A stretch of 64,000 nucleotides of DNA from Flexifilum sp963727545. Lineage in GTDB: Bacteria; Chloroflexota; Anaerolineae; Aggregatilineales; Phototrophicaceae. Under the pieces are notes generated by a model, which saw nothing but the letters and a program-made list of their open reading frames with translations, was not told the DNA's origin and did not search any database. Every line of letters begins with the position of its first letter. Position 1 is the stretch's first letter. Position numbers and translations under genes: made by a program. Where the stretch lies: NCBI GenBank assembly GCA_963727545.1, contig CAVSGS010000005.1, positions 496,001 to 560,000 of the forward strand. The letters run 5' to 3'. Of this stretch, positions 42,413 through 51,483 are shown one piece after another.

Positions 42413-43846
42413 ATGAGTCAACGCGAATTGACAGCGACGAAGATCGAGCGTCGTCTAAGGGACAATTTGGGTCAAAACAGCACTTATGCGGAGTCCAAGC
42501 AGGTTGCGGAACTGCCCTCGAGCTATCCACAAAGCCACAACGTACTAAACAACCCTTTGATCGCGGATGCACCTGAAAATATGACTCCGTTTCAGCACTT
42601 GCGCTACACGATTGTCGTCAAAGTGCTGCATCGTATCAACCTCACCAGTTATCGCCGCTTACGCCGTGCCTACCAAGCCGTCGAAGCGATCCAGCATGAT
42701 TTGAACGTTCTACTGCGCGAGCGTGATGAAATCGCGCACACGCTGCGGATGGTTGCTGCCGACCGCGATCGGTTGGCACAACAACTCCACGAGCAATCTG
42801 AAACGCGCCAAAACACCAATCAGGATACCGTAAGCAGCTTGACCAACACCGTGCTGACGCTGTCCGTTGAGCGCGAACGACTGCTCGGTCAAATGGCACT
42901 CGCCGAGCAAAAGTCCACTACGCTGAAGGAAGAAATTGAACGCGTGCATACGACCTACGAACGGTTGCAGCGCGATCACGAAAAGCTTCGCACCACTTAT
43001 GATGATGTTCTCCATAAAAACATCGCGCTTGAAGCAACCCTGACTGCGCAGCAAACCGCCGCTGCGAACAATACAAGTGCAGTTGCCGAGGAACTGATCG
43101 CGCTGCCGCTGACGACCAAGCACGAGGCGATCATACCTCAAGCTAAGGCGGTACGGGACTTTATGTCGGCGTGGGGCGACGTCGACAGTGCGTCCGAAGG
43201 CGACGCGCTTTACTACGTGCTGGAAACCAGCCTGCGCGGTTCCGAAGCGGAAATTAAGCAGCGCCAGCAGGAATATCTGCCCCACTTGACCATCACCGAT
43301 CCGACTCTCCCCCTCGTCGACTTAGGATGCGGACGCGGTGAGTTTCTGGAGATTATGCGCGAACAGGGTATTCTCGCGTTCGGCGTCGACACGAATGCTA
43401 AGAATATCGAGGAAGTGCGGCAGAAAGAACTCGACGTTCGCCAAGAAGACGTGATCGATTTCTTGGAAAGCGCAGCGCCCAACAGCTTGGCGGCGGTAAC
43501 GTCGTTTCAAGTGATCGAGCATATTCCGAACGCCGATTTACGCAAGCTGATCAAGTTGGCATACGAGAAGCTCGCGCCGGGTGGCATTCTGCTGCTGGAA
43601 ACCGTCAACCCCTACTGTTTAGAGACGTTCCGCACCTATTACCTCGATCCAACCCATCAGAACCCGGTGCCGCTCGACTTGCTCAGCGTGTTGTATCAGT
43701 TTTACGGATTCACGGCGACTGAGGTCTTTTTTCAGAATCCGATCAAGCCCAACATACCTGCTGCGCAAAGCCAAGCACTCGCTTCTTTCTACCAAACTTA
43801 CGCTTTGTTGGGGAAGAAACCGCACCCGGATCAGGAAGCCAAATGA
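42413..43846 (+). CDS. SAM-dependent methyltransferase with long coiled coil
   Basis: About 477 residues. Residues 70-240 are a long coiled coil (AIQHDLNVLLRERDEIAHTL, SVERERLLGQMALAEQKST, HEKLRTTYDDVLHKN). The C-terminal half (about 310-470) is a class I methyltransferase: LPLVDLGCGRGEFLEIMREQ, VTSFQVIEHIPNADLRKLI, KLAPGGILLLETVNPYCLET. This layout is known from O-antigen chain-terminating and modifying enzymes of the WbdD type. It starts a plus-strand run of glycosyltransferases; the stop overlaps the next ATG (ATGA). A GTG at 42350 is an alternative start. Confidence 0.85.
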   Translation: MSQRELTATKIERRLRDNLGQNSTYAESKQVAELPSSYPQSHNVLNNPLIADAPENMTPFQHLRYTIVVKVLHRINLTSYRRLRRAYQAVEAIQHDLNVLLRERDEIAHTLRMVAADRDRLAQQLHEQSETRQNTNQDTVSSLTNTVLTLSVERERLLGQMALAEQKSTTLKEEIERVHTTYERLQRDHEKLRTTYDDVLHKNIALEATLTAQQTAAANNTSAVAEELIALPLTTKHEAIIPQAKAVRDFMSAWGDVDSASEGDALYYVLETSLRGSEAEIKQRQQEYLPHLTITDPTLPLVDLGCGRGEFLEIMREQGILAFGVDTNAKNIEEVRQKELDVRQEDVIDFLESAAPNSLAAVTSFQVIEHIPNADLRKLIKLAYEKLAPGGILLLETVNPYCLETFRTYYLDPTHQNPVPLDLLSVLYQFYGFTATEVFFQNPIKPNIPAAQSQALASFYQTYALLGKKPHPDQEAK

Positions 43847-44892
43847 GGATTGTGATCGCATCGACGTACGTCCCCTTCATCAAGGGCGGCGGCACGATGA
43901 TCGTCGAAAGTTTGCATCAAGCATTGAAAGAACGGGGGCATGTCGTCGACAGCGTCTACTTCCCCTTTCGTTCGGATTGGACTGAAATCGCGCAGCAGAC
44001 ACTCGCGCTGCGCTGTTTGGATTTGACGATGGCATCGGGGCAGCGAACCGATCTGCTGATTACCATTCGCTATCCTGCCTACGCCATTCCCCACGACAAC
44101 AAGGTGAGCTGGTTCATCCATCATCATCGCGGCGCTTACGATTTGTGGGGCACGCCGTATCAGGATATCCCGAACACGCGCGAGGGGCTGCACTTCCGCG
44201 ACGCCATGATCGCATCGGATAACCGGTACCTGCGCGAACTCCGCAAGATTTATCCGATTTCGTCGGCGCTCGTTGAACGCTTGCGCAAATTCAACCAAAT
44301 CGAAGCGAACGGGGTTTTGCTGACTCCCCTGCCCCACCCTGAGCCTTACTATGACGGCACACAGGGCGATTATTTCGTCTATTCGGCGCGCATCACGCCA
44401 AGCAAGCGCCAATCGCTGATCATCGAAGCGCTGCGTTACGTCCGTTCGCCCCTCAAAGTGGTTTTCATCGGCAAAGCGGATGTTCCGGCTTACGAGCAAG
44501 AAATTCGGCAGTTAATTCACCAATTCGGTGTCGAGGACAAGGTTGTGCTCCAAGGCTGGACGAGCGAAGCCGATAAAGCAGAACTCACGAGCAATGCGCT
44601 GGCGACGATCTACGCGGCATATGCAGAAGATGGCTGCGGCTATTCGACGCTGGAATCGTTTCACGCGCACCGTCCGGTCATCACCTGCACCGATTCAGGC
44701 GGCACGCTTGACGTGATCATGCACGAGCAGAACGGCTTGGTGGTCGAGCCGGAGCCGAAGCGCATTGCCGAAGCGTTGGAGCGGTTGTGGACTAATCGAG
44801 CGGAAACCGCAGCAATGGGTCAGCAAGCATTCGAAACGCTGGCGGAAAAACATATTCACTGGGATGCGGTCGTCGAAGGACTGACGACGTGA
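43843..44892 (+). CDS. Family 4 glycosyltransferase, first of a tandem pair
   Basis: A 349-residue GT4: STYVPFIKGGGTMIVESLHQ, YFVYSARITPSKRQSLIIEA, VVLQGWTSEADKAELTSNAL, and EDGCGYSTLESFHAHRPVIT at the donor site. It shares order and many residues with its neighbour at 44889 (for example AVDRYLxE-type and SKRQ-x5-EALRY segments), so the two arose by duplication. Coupled to both neighbours by overlapping start and stop codons. Confidence 0.9.
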   Translation: MRIVIASTYVPFIKGGGTMIVESLHQALKERGHVVDSVYFPFRSDWTEIAQQTLALRCLDLTMASGQRTDLLITIRYPAYAIPHDNKVSWFIHHHRGAYDLWGTPYQDIPNTREGLHFRDAMIASDNRYLRELRKIYPISSALVERLRKFNQIEANGVLLTPLPHPEPYYDGTQGDYFVYSARITPSKRQSLIIEALRYVRSPLKVVFIGKADVPAYEQEIRQLIHQFGVEDKVVLQGWTSEADKAELTSNALATIYAAYAEDGCGYSTLESFHAHRPVITCTDSGGTLDVIMHEQNGLVVEPEPKRIAEALERLWTNRAETAAMGQQAFETLAEKHIHWDAVVEGLTT

Positions 44893-45932
44893 AAATCATC
44901 ATCTTGAACACGCAAGCGCTGTTCATTTCCGGTGGCGCTGAATATCTCGCCGAGAGCCTCAAAACCAAGCTGGTCGAGCACGGTCATGAGGTGGAGATCG
45001 TGCGCATCCCTTTTAACTGGTCGCCTCCACAGCGGATTTTAGACAGCATTATGACCTGTCGGCTGCTCAAGATTAATGCCGTCGAGCCGGATCTCGTGAT
45101 CGCGCTCAAGTTTCCTGCCTACTTCGTGCCGTTTGAAAACAAGAAGTTGTGGCTGCTGCACCAATTTCGCCAAGTCTACGAATTGTGGGGAACGCAGTAT
45201 CAGGATTTGCCCAACACGCCCGAAGGCGAAGCGATCCGCGCGGCGATTATACAGGCAGATAATCGCTACCTTCCCGAAGCGCGCGCCATTTACACGAATT
45301 CCAAAATCGTCGCGCGCCGCCTCAAAACCTACAACAACATCGACGCCACCGGCGTATTGTATCCACCCCTGTTACACCCTGAAATTTATCGTCTAGAGGA
45401 TTATGGCGATTACTTTTTCTATCCGAGCCGCCTCGTACTCTCGAAACGCCAAGCCGTCGCGATTGAAGCACTGCGTTACACCCGATCGCCGTTTAAATTA
45501 GTCCTCGCGGGCAACCCGGATGTCGCGGGTTATGACGACGAACTTAAACGCATGGTTGCTGCTCACCAGCTTGAAGACCGTGTGGTGATGCTCGGCTACA
45601 TTTCTGAAGCGGAAAAAGCGCGGCTGATGGCGAATGCGTTCGCTTCACTCTACATTCCCTACGACGAAGACTCCTATGGCTACGTCACGCTAGAAGCATT
45701 CCAATCGCACAAGCCGGTGATCACGTTTACCGATTCCGGCGGCACGGACGAAGTGATCGAGCACGAGCAGAACGGTCTTATGCTCGAACCTTCGCCGAAA
45801 GCACTCGCCGAAGGCATGGAATGGCTGTGGGCGCGCAAAGCGCGAACGCGGGATATGGGTGAGGCTGCTTATCAAACGCTGGCAAAGCATAACATCGATT
45901 GGAATCACATTATAAGCAGTTTGCTGGCATAG
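44889..45932 (+). CDS. Family 4 glycosyltransferase, second of a tandem pair
   Basis: A 347-residue GT4 close to the preceding protein: YFFYPSRLVLSKRQAVAIEA, VVMLGYISEAEKARLMANAF, EDSYGYVTLEAFQSHKPVIT. The GTG start overlaps the stop of the previous gene (GTGA). Acts on the same glycan pathway, probably adding a different or successive residue. Confidence 0.9.
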   Translation: MKIIILNTQALFISGGAEYLAESLKTKLVEHGHEVEIVRIPFNWSPPQRILDSIMTCRLLKINAVEPDLVIALKFPAYFVPFENKKLWLLHQFRQVYELWGTQYQDLPNTPEGEAIRAAIIQADNRYLPEARAIYTNSKIVARRLKTYNNIDATGVLYPPLLHPEIYRLEDYGDYFFYPSRLVLSKRQAVAIEALRYTRSPFKLVLAGNPDVAGYDDELKRMVAAHQLEDRVVMLGYISEAEKARLMANAFASLYIPYDEDSYGYVTLEAFQSHKPVITFTDSGGTDEVIEHEQNGLMLEPSPKALAEGMEWLWARKARTRDMGEAAYQTLAKHNIDWNHIISSLLA

Positions 45933-45968
45933 GCGGGCGCTGATAGCCTAGTCCGGTTAGGTAGGTTT

Positions 45969-47270
45969 GTGCTGAAAATTGCGTGGTTTACCCCATTTTC
46001 GACCCAAAGCGCGATTGGTCAATGCAGCGCGATTATCGTCGCCGCGTTGATGAAACACGCCGAAGTCACGGTTTACGTCTCTGACACGATCGACGCGCAA
46101 GCGACGTGGCTGCCAAACGTGACGCAAATTCATTTGAAGTCTACGCCGGTGTCCGACATCGTCCGAGGGCTCAGCCGTTTCGACATCGCCATTTATAATC
46201 TGGGCGATAACTACCTGCTGCATGGCAGTATCTTCGCCGTCGCGCGCCAGTATCCCGGCATCGTGATTCTGCACGATTTGGTTATGCATCACTTTTTTTC
46301 CGGTTACTACTTTGCGGAACTGAATGATCAAGCGGGCTACGTCGATCAATTGGCATTCGCGCACGGAGAAGCAGGACGCCAACTCGGCAAGCGCGTCGTC
46401 GCCGGCAAAATGGGCAACGTGTGGGAAAGCGCGACAATGCTCCAATTTCACATGGCAAAGGCGGCATTGCATGGTAGCCTCGGCGTGGTGACGCACTCTG
46501 AATTTGCGCGACGTGAGGTCGAAACCTTCGCGGCGTATCCGGTTACACATATCGACTTCCCGACGCCCAAAATCACTGCGAAATCGCGCGCCCACGCCAA
46601 CAGCGGTGGCAAAGTCCAACTTCTAAGCTTTGGCATGTTGAACAGTAACAAGATGATCGACCGCGTCATCGACGCCATCGGCGCGTCGCCGACGCTGCGC
46701 GCGCGCGTTCGCTACGACGTCATTGGCAGCGGAGAAGCTGCTTACGTCAAACGCCTACACCAGCGTATTCAGCAGCACAATTTACAGGAAACCGTTCACC
46801 TGCTCGGATACCAAGCGGATGACATGCTGCAAAGCGCGATCCATCAAGCCGACGTGATCGTCAACCTGCGTAATCCTCACTTTGGCGAATCGTCGTGGGT
46901 GATGCTCGAAGCAGCGTTTGCAGGGAAGCCAACAATTGTCTGGAAGCACGGCTACTACGATGAATATCCCGACAACACGGTCGTCAAAGTCACCGATGAG
47001 ACGCTGGTCACAGGGCTGGAACGCGTAGTCACTGACGGAGCGCTGCGCGAGCAGCTGAGCCGCAATGTTCAGACGTATGCGAAAAAGACCTTCGTCACCG
47101 AACGCTACTGCCAGCAGCTTCTGGAGTTCATCACGTTGGTCAAACGACAGGTGCCGATCTTGCAATTGACCGATACCGTATCACGTTATATCGAAGAAAT
47201 TGACCCTCAAAATACGGAACTCATCCGGCTCGTCGCCACCGAAATCAGCAGCTTATTGCCCCGCTCGTAG
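45969..47270 (+). CDS. Family 4 glycosyltransferase
   Basis: A 433-residue GT4 starting AWFTPFSTQSAIGQCSAIIV, with VQLLSFGMLNSNKMIDRVID, VHLLGYQADDMLQSAIHQAD and VNLRNPHFGESSWVMLEAAF. It does not share the tandem-pair motifs, so it is a separate branch. GTG start with a 36-base gap after the pair. It ends 35 bases before a convergent secreted-protein gene. Confidence 0.88.
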   Translation: MLKIAWFTPFSTQSAIGQCSAIIVAALMKHAEVTVYVSDTIDAQATWLPNVTQIHLKSTPVSDIVRGLSRFDIAIYNLGDNYLLHGSIFAVARQYPGIVILHDLVMHHFFSGYYFAELNDQAGYVDQLAFAHGEAGRQLGKRVVAGKMGNVWESATMLQFHMAKAALHGSLGVVTHSEFARREVETFAAYPVTHIDFPTPKITAKSRAHANSGGKVQLLSFGMLNSNKMIDRVIDAIGASPTLRARVRYDVIGSGEAAYVKRLHQRIQQHNLQETVHLLGYQADDMLQSAIHQADVIVNLRNPHFGESSWVMLEAAFAGKPTIVWKHGYYDEYPDNTVVKVTDETLVTGLERVVTDGALREQLSRNVQTYAKKTFVTERYCQQLLEFITLVKRQVPILQLTDTVSRYIEEIDPQNTELIRLVATEISSLLPRS

Positions 47271-47304
47271 CGCCAGAATCCAGCCGCAGTGGTTCGCAAA
47301 CCGC

Positions 47305-49087
47305 CTACTGGATCGTCGGGCAAGTTTGGTTGCCAACAAACAATAAATCGGGCTTATACTGCACCGTGATGTTATCCAGCAGGACCGCCGGATTATTTAC
47401 GGCTTGAAGGATGTAGCCGCGAATGATTATGTTTTGCCACGCCTGCACCGACCGGAAGTTGATGGTGTAATTGGCAAGCGCGCGATTCGCGGGAATGGTC
47501 AGGAAGCAGTTGCGAATATCCGTCCAATCCGCATTGCCAATCACGAAGTTCAGCGTGCGGAACTGCGTCCCGCTGTTACCGACGTCGAAGTTCAGTTGGA
47601 ATGTGCCACCTGCGGGGGCGCTGTAGGGGTTGAACTGATAAAAGCCTGAGTCCTGACTGCTGGGGCTGCGATGGTAAATCTGGAAGACACCGCCCGTGAC
47701 TTGTGCCGATAGATCACCAAACGCTGCCCAATTCGCCATGCCCTGATTGAACGCACCATCGAAGATCAGATCGGTGTTGGCGGGTAGCAAGTTCGATTCA
47801 TAAGCACCAACATCCTGCCGCAGATTGACGACCCGCGCAAAACCACGTTGATCGGTCGCCAGCGGAGCATTTGGATCGCCCGCATTGACGGCGATACTTC
47901 CCGGCAGCAGTGGGTGCGTCGAGGTTGAGCCGCCAGCATTTTGCAAAGCATCCAGATTGACCGCTGACATCGACACGTTGACCTGATTGCCCGCCGTATT
48001 GCCATTGATGGTCGACGAACCCTGATGTCCCCGTAGTTCCAATGATGTTGTAGCCCTGCGAGTTAAAGACCCCGTAAAGATCAGCGCCGCCGGTACCTGT
48101 CCCATTGCCGCCAATAATGCTGTTGTGAATATTGAAGGTCGTGCCTGCCGCGTTAGCGATGCCGCCAAACAGCCGCGCCGGATTGAAGACGACGGTGCTG
48201 CTGACCAGCGTCGCTGTACCCTGACTGACAATACCGCCGCCGTTATTGTTGGAAAAAGTGCTGTTTTCGACAGTCACACTACCGGGATAATTGCTGATCG
48301 CCCCACCGGAGGCGATGACGGGTGGATTGCAGTTCGTGCAGGCATCGCCTGCCGAGTTCCCGGTGAAAGTGCTGCCTCTGACGATTAGCGTGCCGTGATT
48401 GTGAATCGCGCCGCCATTGATGCGCCCCTGATTGCCCATGAAGCTACTATCAATAACGGTCATGGTGCCACCATAATTGTTAAACAGCGCGCCACCTTCG
48501 CCTTCAGGTCCACCATCGTTGTTGTTAAAAAGCGTGCGCGTGACGGTGATAGTGCCTTCGTTGAACAGCCCACCGCCGCTGCAAACGGCAATATTGTTGA
48601 AAAACACGCTGTCGGTGATCGTCATGACCGCATTAGGATGATTGTAAATCCCCGCCCCGCCGCACACCGCGCCAGAAACTTTGCCATTGGCGAAGGTAAT
48701 GCCGGAAATATTCACCGGAACGGCTTGATAAACCCACAACAGGCGATAGTCGCCGCCGGTGTCGCGCCGAATCGTCAAGCTGCTTGCGCCGGGACCGACG
48801 AAATTCATGGCAGACTGGATCACAGGCAGTTGACTGCTCAGGTTGATGATTCCGGTCACGCTAAAGGTGATCGTATCGGTGCCGCTGCCCGCCGAGCAAC
48901 CCCGATAGGCATTATTATTATTGGCAGCCGTGATCGCTTCACGCAGTGAGCAGTTGCCGTTGGCAACGTCTTCGTCGTTCAGCGTGTTGACGGTAATGGT
49001 CGCGGCATGGGCAGTTTCGAACGGAAGAAGGGTTAAGCTCAGAAAGCCACTGACAAGCAGCACGAGCAATAGCGCACGTATATTCAT
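47305..49087 (-). pseudogene. Secreted right-handed beta-helix protein, one frame break
   Basis: Signal peptide ALLLVLLVSGFLSLTLLPF then ITVNTLNDEDVANGNCSLRE with AITAANNNN, the start of CSLREA-type beta-helix proteins. Repeats such as GGAIHNHGTLIVRGSTF and GGALFNNYGGTMTVIDSSFM follow (about 130-300). Near 48035 one extra base breaks the frame; the next frame gives GNTAGNQVNVSMSAVNLDAL, then DQRGFARVVNLRQDVGAYES and a C-terminal module of about 150 residues. This module is also in the subtilase at 51484. Function is likely surface binding or adhesion. Confidence 0.8.
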
Positions 49088-49259
49088 AGTTTCCTGCTCT
49101 AGCACTGGTAACTTACAATTCAGATTTTATTATAGCGACACCACCGTCGAGCACATAGCCACTCGAAATAGGCTTTATTGCCTATCAAAGTTGCCAGCCT
49201 TCGCCAAGAGCGGCTAAGCTCTGCTAAACGCGATCACGATCTGGCTACTGGATTGCGTC

Positions 49260-50270
49260 ATGACCGCTTCAGCTTTTGATCGCGTTCAACCGAGTTTCAC
49301 GGGTAGACAGTCAATGTCATCAACACCACCACTCATTTCGGTAGTGACACCATCATTCAATCAAGGACATTACATCGAAGCGACGATCCGCAGCGTGCTG
49401 GAGCAAGATTACCCGCAGGTTGAATACATCGTCGTCGATGGCGGCTCGACCGATCAAACGCTCGACATCTTGCGGCGCTACGAGGATCGGCTGAGTTGGT
49501 CGTCACAGCCCGATCAGGGTCAAGCGGATGCGATCAACAAGGGCTTCGCGCAAGCCAGCGGCGAGATCATAGGCTGGCTGAACTCGGACGACATGTACGC
49601 GCCCGGTGCGCTGCGCGCTGTCGCCACCTATTTTGAGCAGCACCCCGACGCGCTGTTCGTCTACGGCGACGCTATTGGCATCGACCGCACGGGTAAGCAG
49701 TATGGCGTTCGCCAGCATATCAGGCAGCGCCAGCGTTACCCCGATTCAGATTTCGACGTGCTGCTGCAGCGCTACGACTTTATCGTGCAGCCCGCGAGTT
49801 TCTGGCGACGCACGCTGTGGCGCGACATTGGCGCCTTGAACCTTCAGCTACGTTATTCGATGGATTATGAATATTGGATGCGCGTGGCAAAACAATATTC
49901 GCTCGATTACCTGCCGGTCCCCCTCGCCTACGAGCGGCTCTACGGAGAGGCAAAAACTGGCAGCGGGTCGATCGAACGCCTTGATGAAATTGAACAAGTC
50001 GCCCGGCAGCAAGGCGGCAGCGGGATTCCTGCTCACTACCGCGCCGAAGCCGCCGCGCAGTACGCCGCGCGCGGCATACAGCACGCGCTGCGCGGAGAAT
50101 TTGCCGCCATGAACGCCGATTTCGCGGCGAGCCGCGCGCTGCAAGCGCCGTTTTCTCGTTTTGTCCGTTACTTGCTGATAATCCTGTTATTCGGCAGTCA
50201 AGCGATCCCGAATGCATGGCTGTGGCTCAATCGCTGGCGGACACGCCGAAAGTGGCGTTGGCAGCGTTAG
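49260..50270 (+). CDS. Family 2 glycosyltransferase
   Basis: A 336-residue GT-A enzyme with ISVVTPSFNQGHYIEATIRS, YIVVDGGSTDQTLDILRRY and GEIIGWLNSDDMYAPGALRA, where DDM is the metal/sugar-nucleotide motif. A hydrophobic C-terminal segment (FVRYLLIILLFGSQAIPNAW) anchors it to the membrane. It is a paralogue of the enzyme at 58058. It lies convergent to the next GT4 with a four-base overlap of the coding ends. Confidence 0.9.
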   Translation: MTASAFDRVQPSFTGRQSMSSTPPLISVVTPSFNQGHYIEATIRSVLEQDYPQVEYIVVDGGSTDQTLDILRRYEDRLSWSSQPDQGQADAINKGFAQASGEIIGWLNSDDMYAPGALRAVATYFEQHPDALFVYGDAIGIDRTGKQYGVRQHIRQRQRYPDSDFDVLLQRYDFIVQPASFWRRTLWRDIGALNLQLRYSMDYEYWMRVAKQYSLDYLPVPLAYERLYGEAKTGSGSIERLDEIEQVARQQGGSGIPAHYRAEAAAQYAARGIQHALRGEFAAMNADFAASRALQAPFSRFVRYLLIILLFGSQAIPNAWLWLNRWRTRRKWRWQR

Positions 50271-51400
50271 CGTAAATCTGCTGCGCTGACGACCTCCCTC
50301 AGCCATTGCTGGCGCGTTTGTGCCCACGAGAACAACGCGGCGCGTTCGTAACCCGCGCGGATCAGGGCTTCGCGCTGCTGCGGAAGCCGCTCTAGGAAGG
50401 CGGCTGCCCAATCATCAGGATCATCGCTGTTCACGTACAGCACCGCAGCGGCGGCGACTTCCGGTATCGCCGCCACTGGCGCGCAGATCACCGGACAGCC
50501 TGCTTGCATCGCTTCAAGGAGCGGAATGCCAAAACCCTCGTACTGTGAGGTGAACAGCATAGCCTCAGCATTCTGGTAAGCTGCCGCCAGCTGCGCCTTT
50601 GAGCAATAGCCGAGATCGATCACGGCACCGGCAGGAGCATTCTGTGCGATCAGCGCGTCCAGATCGACGTCCGGCGGACGCCCACCGCTCAAGACCAGCT
50701 TGAGGTCAGGACGCGCCCGCCAGATGCGCTGCATCGTGTGCAGCAAGAGGTCGTGGCGCTTATGCTTCCAGCTGTTGGCGGGGTAAAAAATATACGGCGC
50801 GGCGGTTGGGGGTTCGGCAGCGCTCGGCAGCGCTAAATCAGCGCCCAAGCCGACGACCTCGATTCGCGCTTGGGCATCGGGGAAGTGCGCACCGAGCCGG
50901 TCGCGGGAAAAGTTCGAGAGTGTAATCACTGTTGTCGCCGCGAGTGATCGCTCGTAGACCTGACGACGCTGTTGCAGCTGAGCAGTCGAAAACAACTCCG
51001 GATGATCGAAGACGAGCGTATCGGGAATACTTACGACGTGGGCGGCATCGCGTGCGAAGCCGAACGGCTCGACGCCGAACAATGGACTGACGATCACGGC
51101 GGGGCGCAGTAACTTTAAAATGAGTTGGAAGGGCAAAAAGCGGCTGTAGGGAACGATGCGCACGCTGCCATCAAAACCGAGCCAGCGGCGAAACTGCGGC
51201 AGGAACCGCGCTCTGACGACGAGTAGACATTCAAGCTGAGCGGGCGCGGCGAGCAATCCGAGCGTAACCTCGCGAGCAAGCTGGCTGACGCCGCCGTTGT
51301 TGGACGGGTCGAGGTGCGCCAGATTGATCAGGCACGATTTCGCGTGCGCGGTAATGGCATCTCCTTCCGGCAGTGTCGGAGCACTCGCCCGCGCTGCCAA
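50267..51400 (-). CDS. Family 4 glycosyltransferase
   Basis: A 377-residue GT4 with SNNGGVSQLAREVTLGLLAA, YIFYPANSWKHKRHDLLLHT, VIDLGYCSKAQLAAAYQNAE and TSQYEGFGIPLLEAMQAGCP with the E-x7-E donor motif. The start is uncertain: only TTG at 51400 is available at the N-terminus. It probably adds a sugar to the same glycan. Confidence 0.85.
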   Translation of the reverse strand: MAARASAPTLPEGDAITAHAKSCLINLAHLDPSNNGGVSQLAREVTLGLLAAPAQLECLLVVRARFLPQFRRWLGFDGSVRIVPYSRFLPFQLILKLLRPAVIVSPLFGVEPFGFARDAAHVVSIPDTLVFDHPELFSTAQLQQRRQVYERSLAATTVITLSNFSRDRLGAHFPDAQARIEVVGLGADLALPSAAEPPTAAPYIFYPANSWKHKRHDLLLHTMQRIWRARPDLKLVLSGGRPPDVDLDALIAQNAPAGAVIDLGYCSKAQLAAAYQNAEAMLFTSQYEGFGIPLLEAMQAGCPVICAPVAAIPEVAAAAVLYVNSDDPDDWAAAFLERLPQQREALIRAGYERAALFSWAQTRQQWLREVVSAADLR

Positions 51401-51423
51401 GCTGCAACTGCGAGCCAGTGGAA

Positions 51424-51464
51424 CTGAGATCAGCCCGACGTTATTGTAACCGGACTGATCTCAG
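51424..51464. terminator. Inverted repeat between subtilase and glycosyltransferase
   Basis: CTGAGATCAG (51424-51433) and CTGATCTCAG (51455-51464) pair perfectly around a 21-base gap. It lies 20 bases after the subtilase stop on the minus strand. No T-run, so a weak terminator or a processing site. Confidence 0.4.
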
Positions 51465-51483
51465 AAGTTGAGCGCAACGACCG

